A stretch of DNA of 6,518 nt. It comes from Bacteroidales bacterium. GTDB taxonomy: Bacteria > Bacteroidota > Bacteroidia > Bacteroidales > UBA10428. This document shows positions 6,294 through 6,518 of this stretch, piece by piece. A program made the position numbers and the translations under genes. The stretch lies in assembly GCA_030626465.1 (NCBI GenBank), contig DAOUOU010000158.1, positions 1-6,518 of the forward strand, given 5' to 3'. Under the pieces are notes generated by a model that did not search any database, was not told where the DNA came from, and saw only the letters and a program-made list of their open reading frames with translations. The stretch's first letter is position 1. Every line of letters begins with the position of its first letter.

Positions 6294-6518
6294 TTATTGC
6301 CAATCTTCTGAAAGAATATTTCCCTCAATCCCAACTATTGTTAACTTAACAGGGACTTTTCTACTTGCCTTCTCGATTGCTATCCTTGTCATTTGAAGAA
6401 GTCCTCCACAACATGGCACCTGCATGATCATGACATTAAGCGTATTGATTTTAGCATCATCAATCAGGCTTGTTATTTTCTCAATGTAGATATCCTGCCC
6501 ATGATCTAATTTTGGACA
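6294..6518 (-). CDS. Putative iron-sulfur (4Fe-4S) protein, C-terminal 74 residues (5' end outside window)
   Basis: The minus-strand frame is open from the window edge and ends with tandem stops TAA-TAG (6296-6291). The visible part starts C-P-K-L-D and contains Q-V-P-C-C-G-G-L (fragment residues 33-40, vicinal cysteines 36 and 37) and a valine-rich V-P-V-K-L-T-I-V-G-I segment near the end. This pattern matches, from memory, the C-terminal domain of proteins in strict anaerobes annotated as 4Fe-4S ferredoxin or iron-sulfur cluster-binding protein. In those the cluster-binding CxxC motifs lie in the N-terminal half, which is outside this window. It is the first visible gene of the run iron-sulfur protein, cupin, ferredoxin, and the set looks redox-related. 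Its exact reaction is unknown. The gene call is strong; the family assignment is moderate. Confidence 0.65.
   Translation of the reverse strand, partial: CPKLDHGQDIYIEKITSLIDDAKINTLNVMIMQVPCCGGLLQMTRIAIEKASRKVPVKLTIVGIEGNILSEDWQ

Noticed and set aside
5982..6311. Plus-strand open frame opposite the cupin
   Set aside because: The minus strand encodes a cupin with recognisable motifs; the plus frame shows no family features and runs across an intergenic gap.

Overview
The window is AT-rich bacterial DNA. It most resembles an anaerobic or facultatively anaerobic member of the Bacteroidota (Bacteroidales/Marinilabiliales-like). Three things point there: a very large soluble multi-PAS hybrid histidine kinase of the kind those genomes carry in numbers, a small single-cluster ferredoxin, and an iron-sulfur protein/cupin pair typical of anaerobes. 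This placement is inferred from protein style; there is no rRNA or marker gene here.

Layout. At the left edge (1-175, minus) is the N-terminal part of an unrecognised protein. A 228-bp AT-rich divergent intergenic region (176-403) follows, with weak Bacteroidota-style promoter candidates and a strong Shine-Dalgarno for the right-hand gene. Most of the window (404-5401, plus) is one gene. It encodes a 1665-residue cytosolic hybrid kinase with nine PAS domains, one GAF domain, a HisKA/HATPase core and a C-terminal receiver. The first PAS carries a C-x10-C-x2-C-P cysteine motif and the GAF has its own cysteine set. The linker between PAS1 and PAS2 is encoded by a GC-rich 20-bp near-palindrome that looks like an inserted repeat.

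The right part (5398-6518) is a minus-strand set read right to left: an iron-sulfur-type protein (C-terminal 74 residues only), a small cupin, a [4Fe-4S] ferredoxin, and the C-terminal half of DNA-3-methyladenine glycosylase I (tag). The tag remnant begins immediately after the ferredoxin stop and lacks the N-terminal half that holds two zinc ligands and the base-recognition residues, so it is called a pseudogene. Its stop codon shares the TTAA at 5398-5401 with the stop codon of the kinase.

How the genes may work together. The first three minus-strand genes form a tight redox-flavoured cluster, probably one transcript. The kinase is a separate convergent unit whose cytosolic PAS/GAF array suggests sensing of internal, possibly redox-related or small-molecule, signals. 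No partner response regulator or HPt protein is visible. No tRNA, rRNA, CRISPR array, transposase or phage gene was seen.
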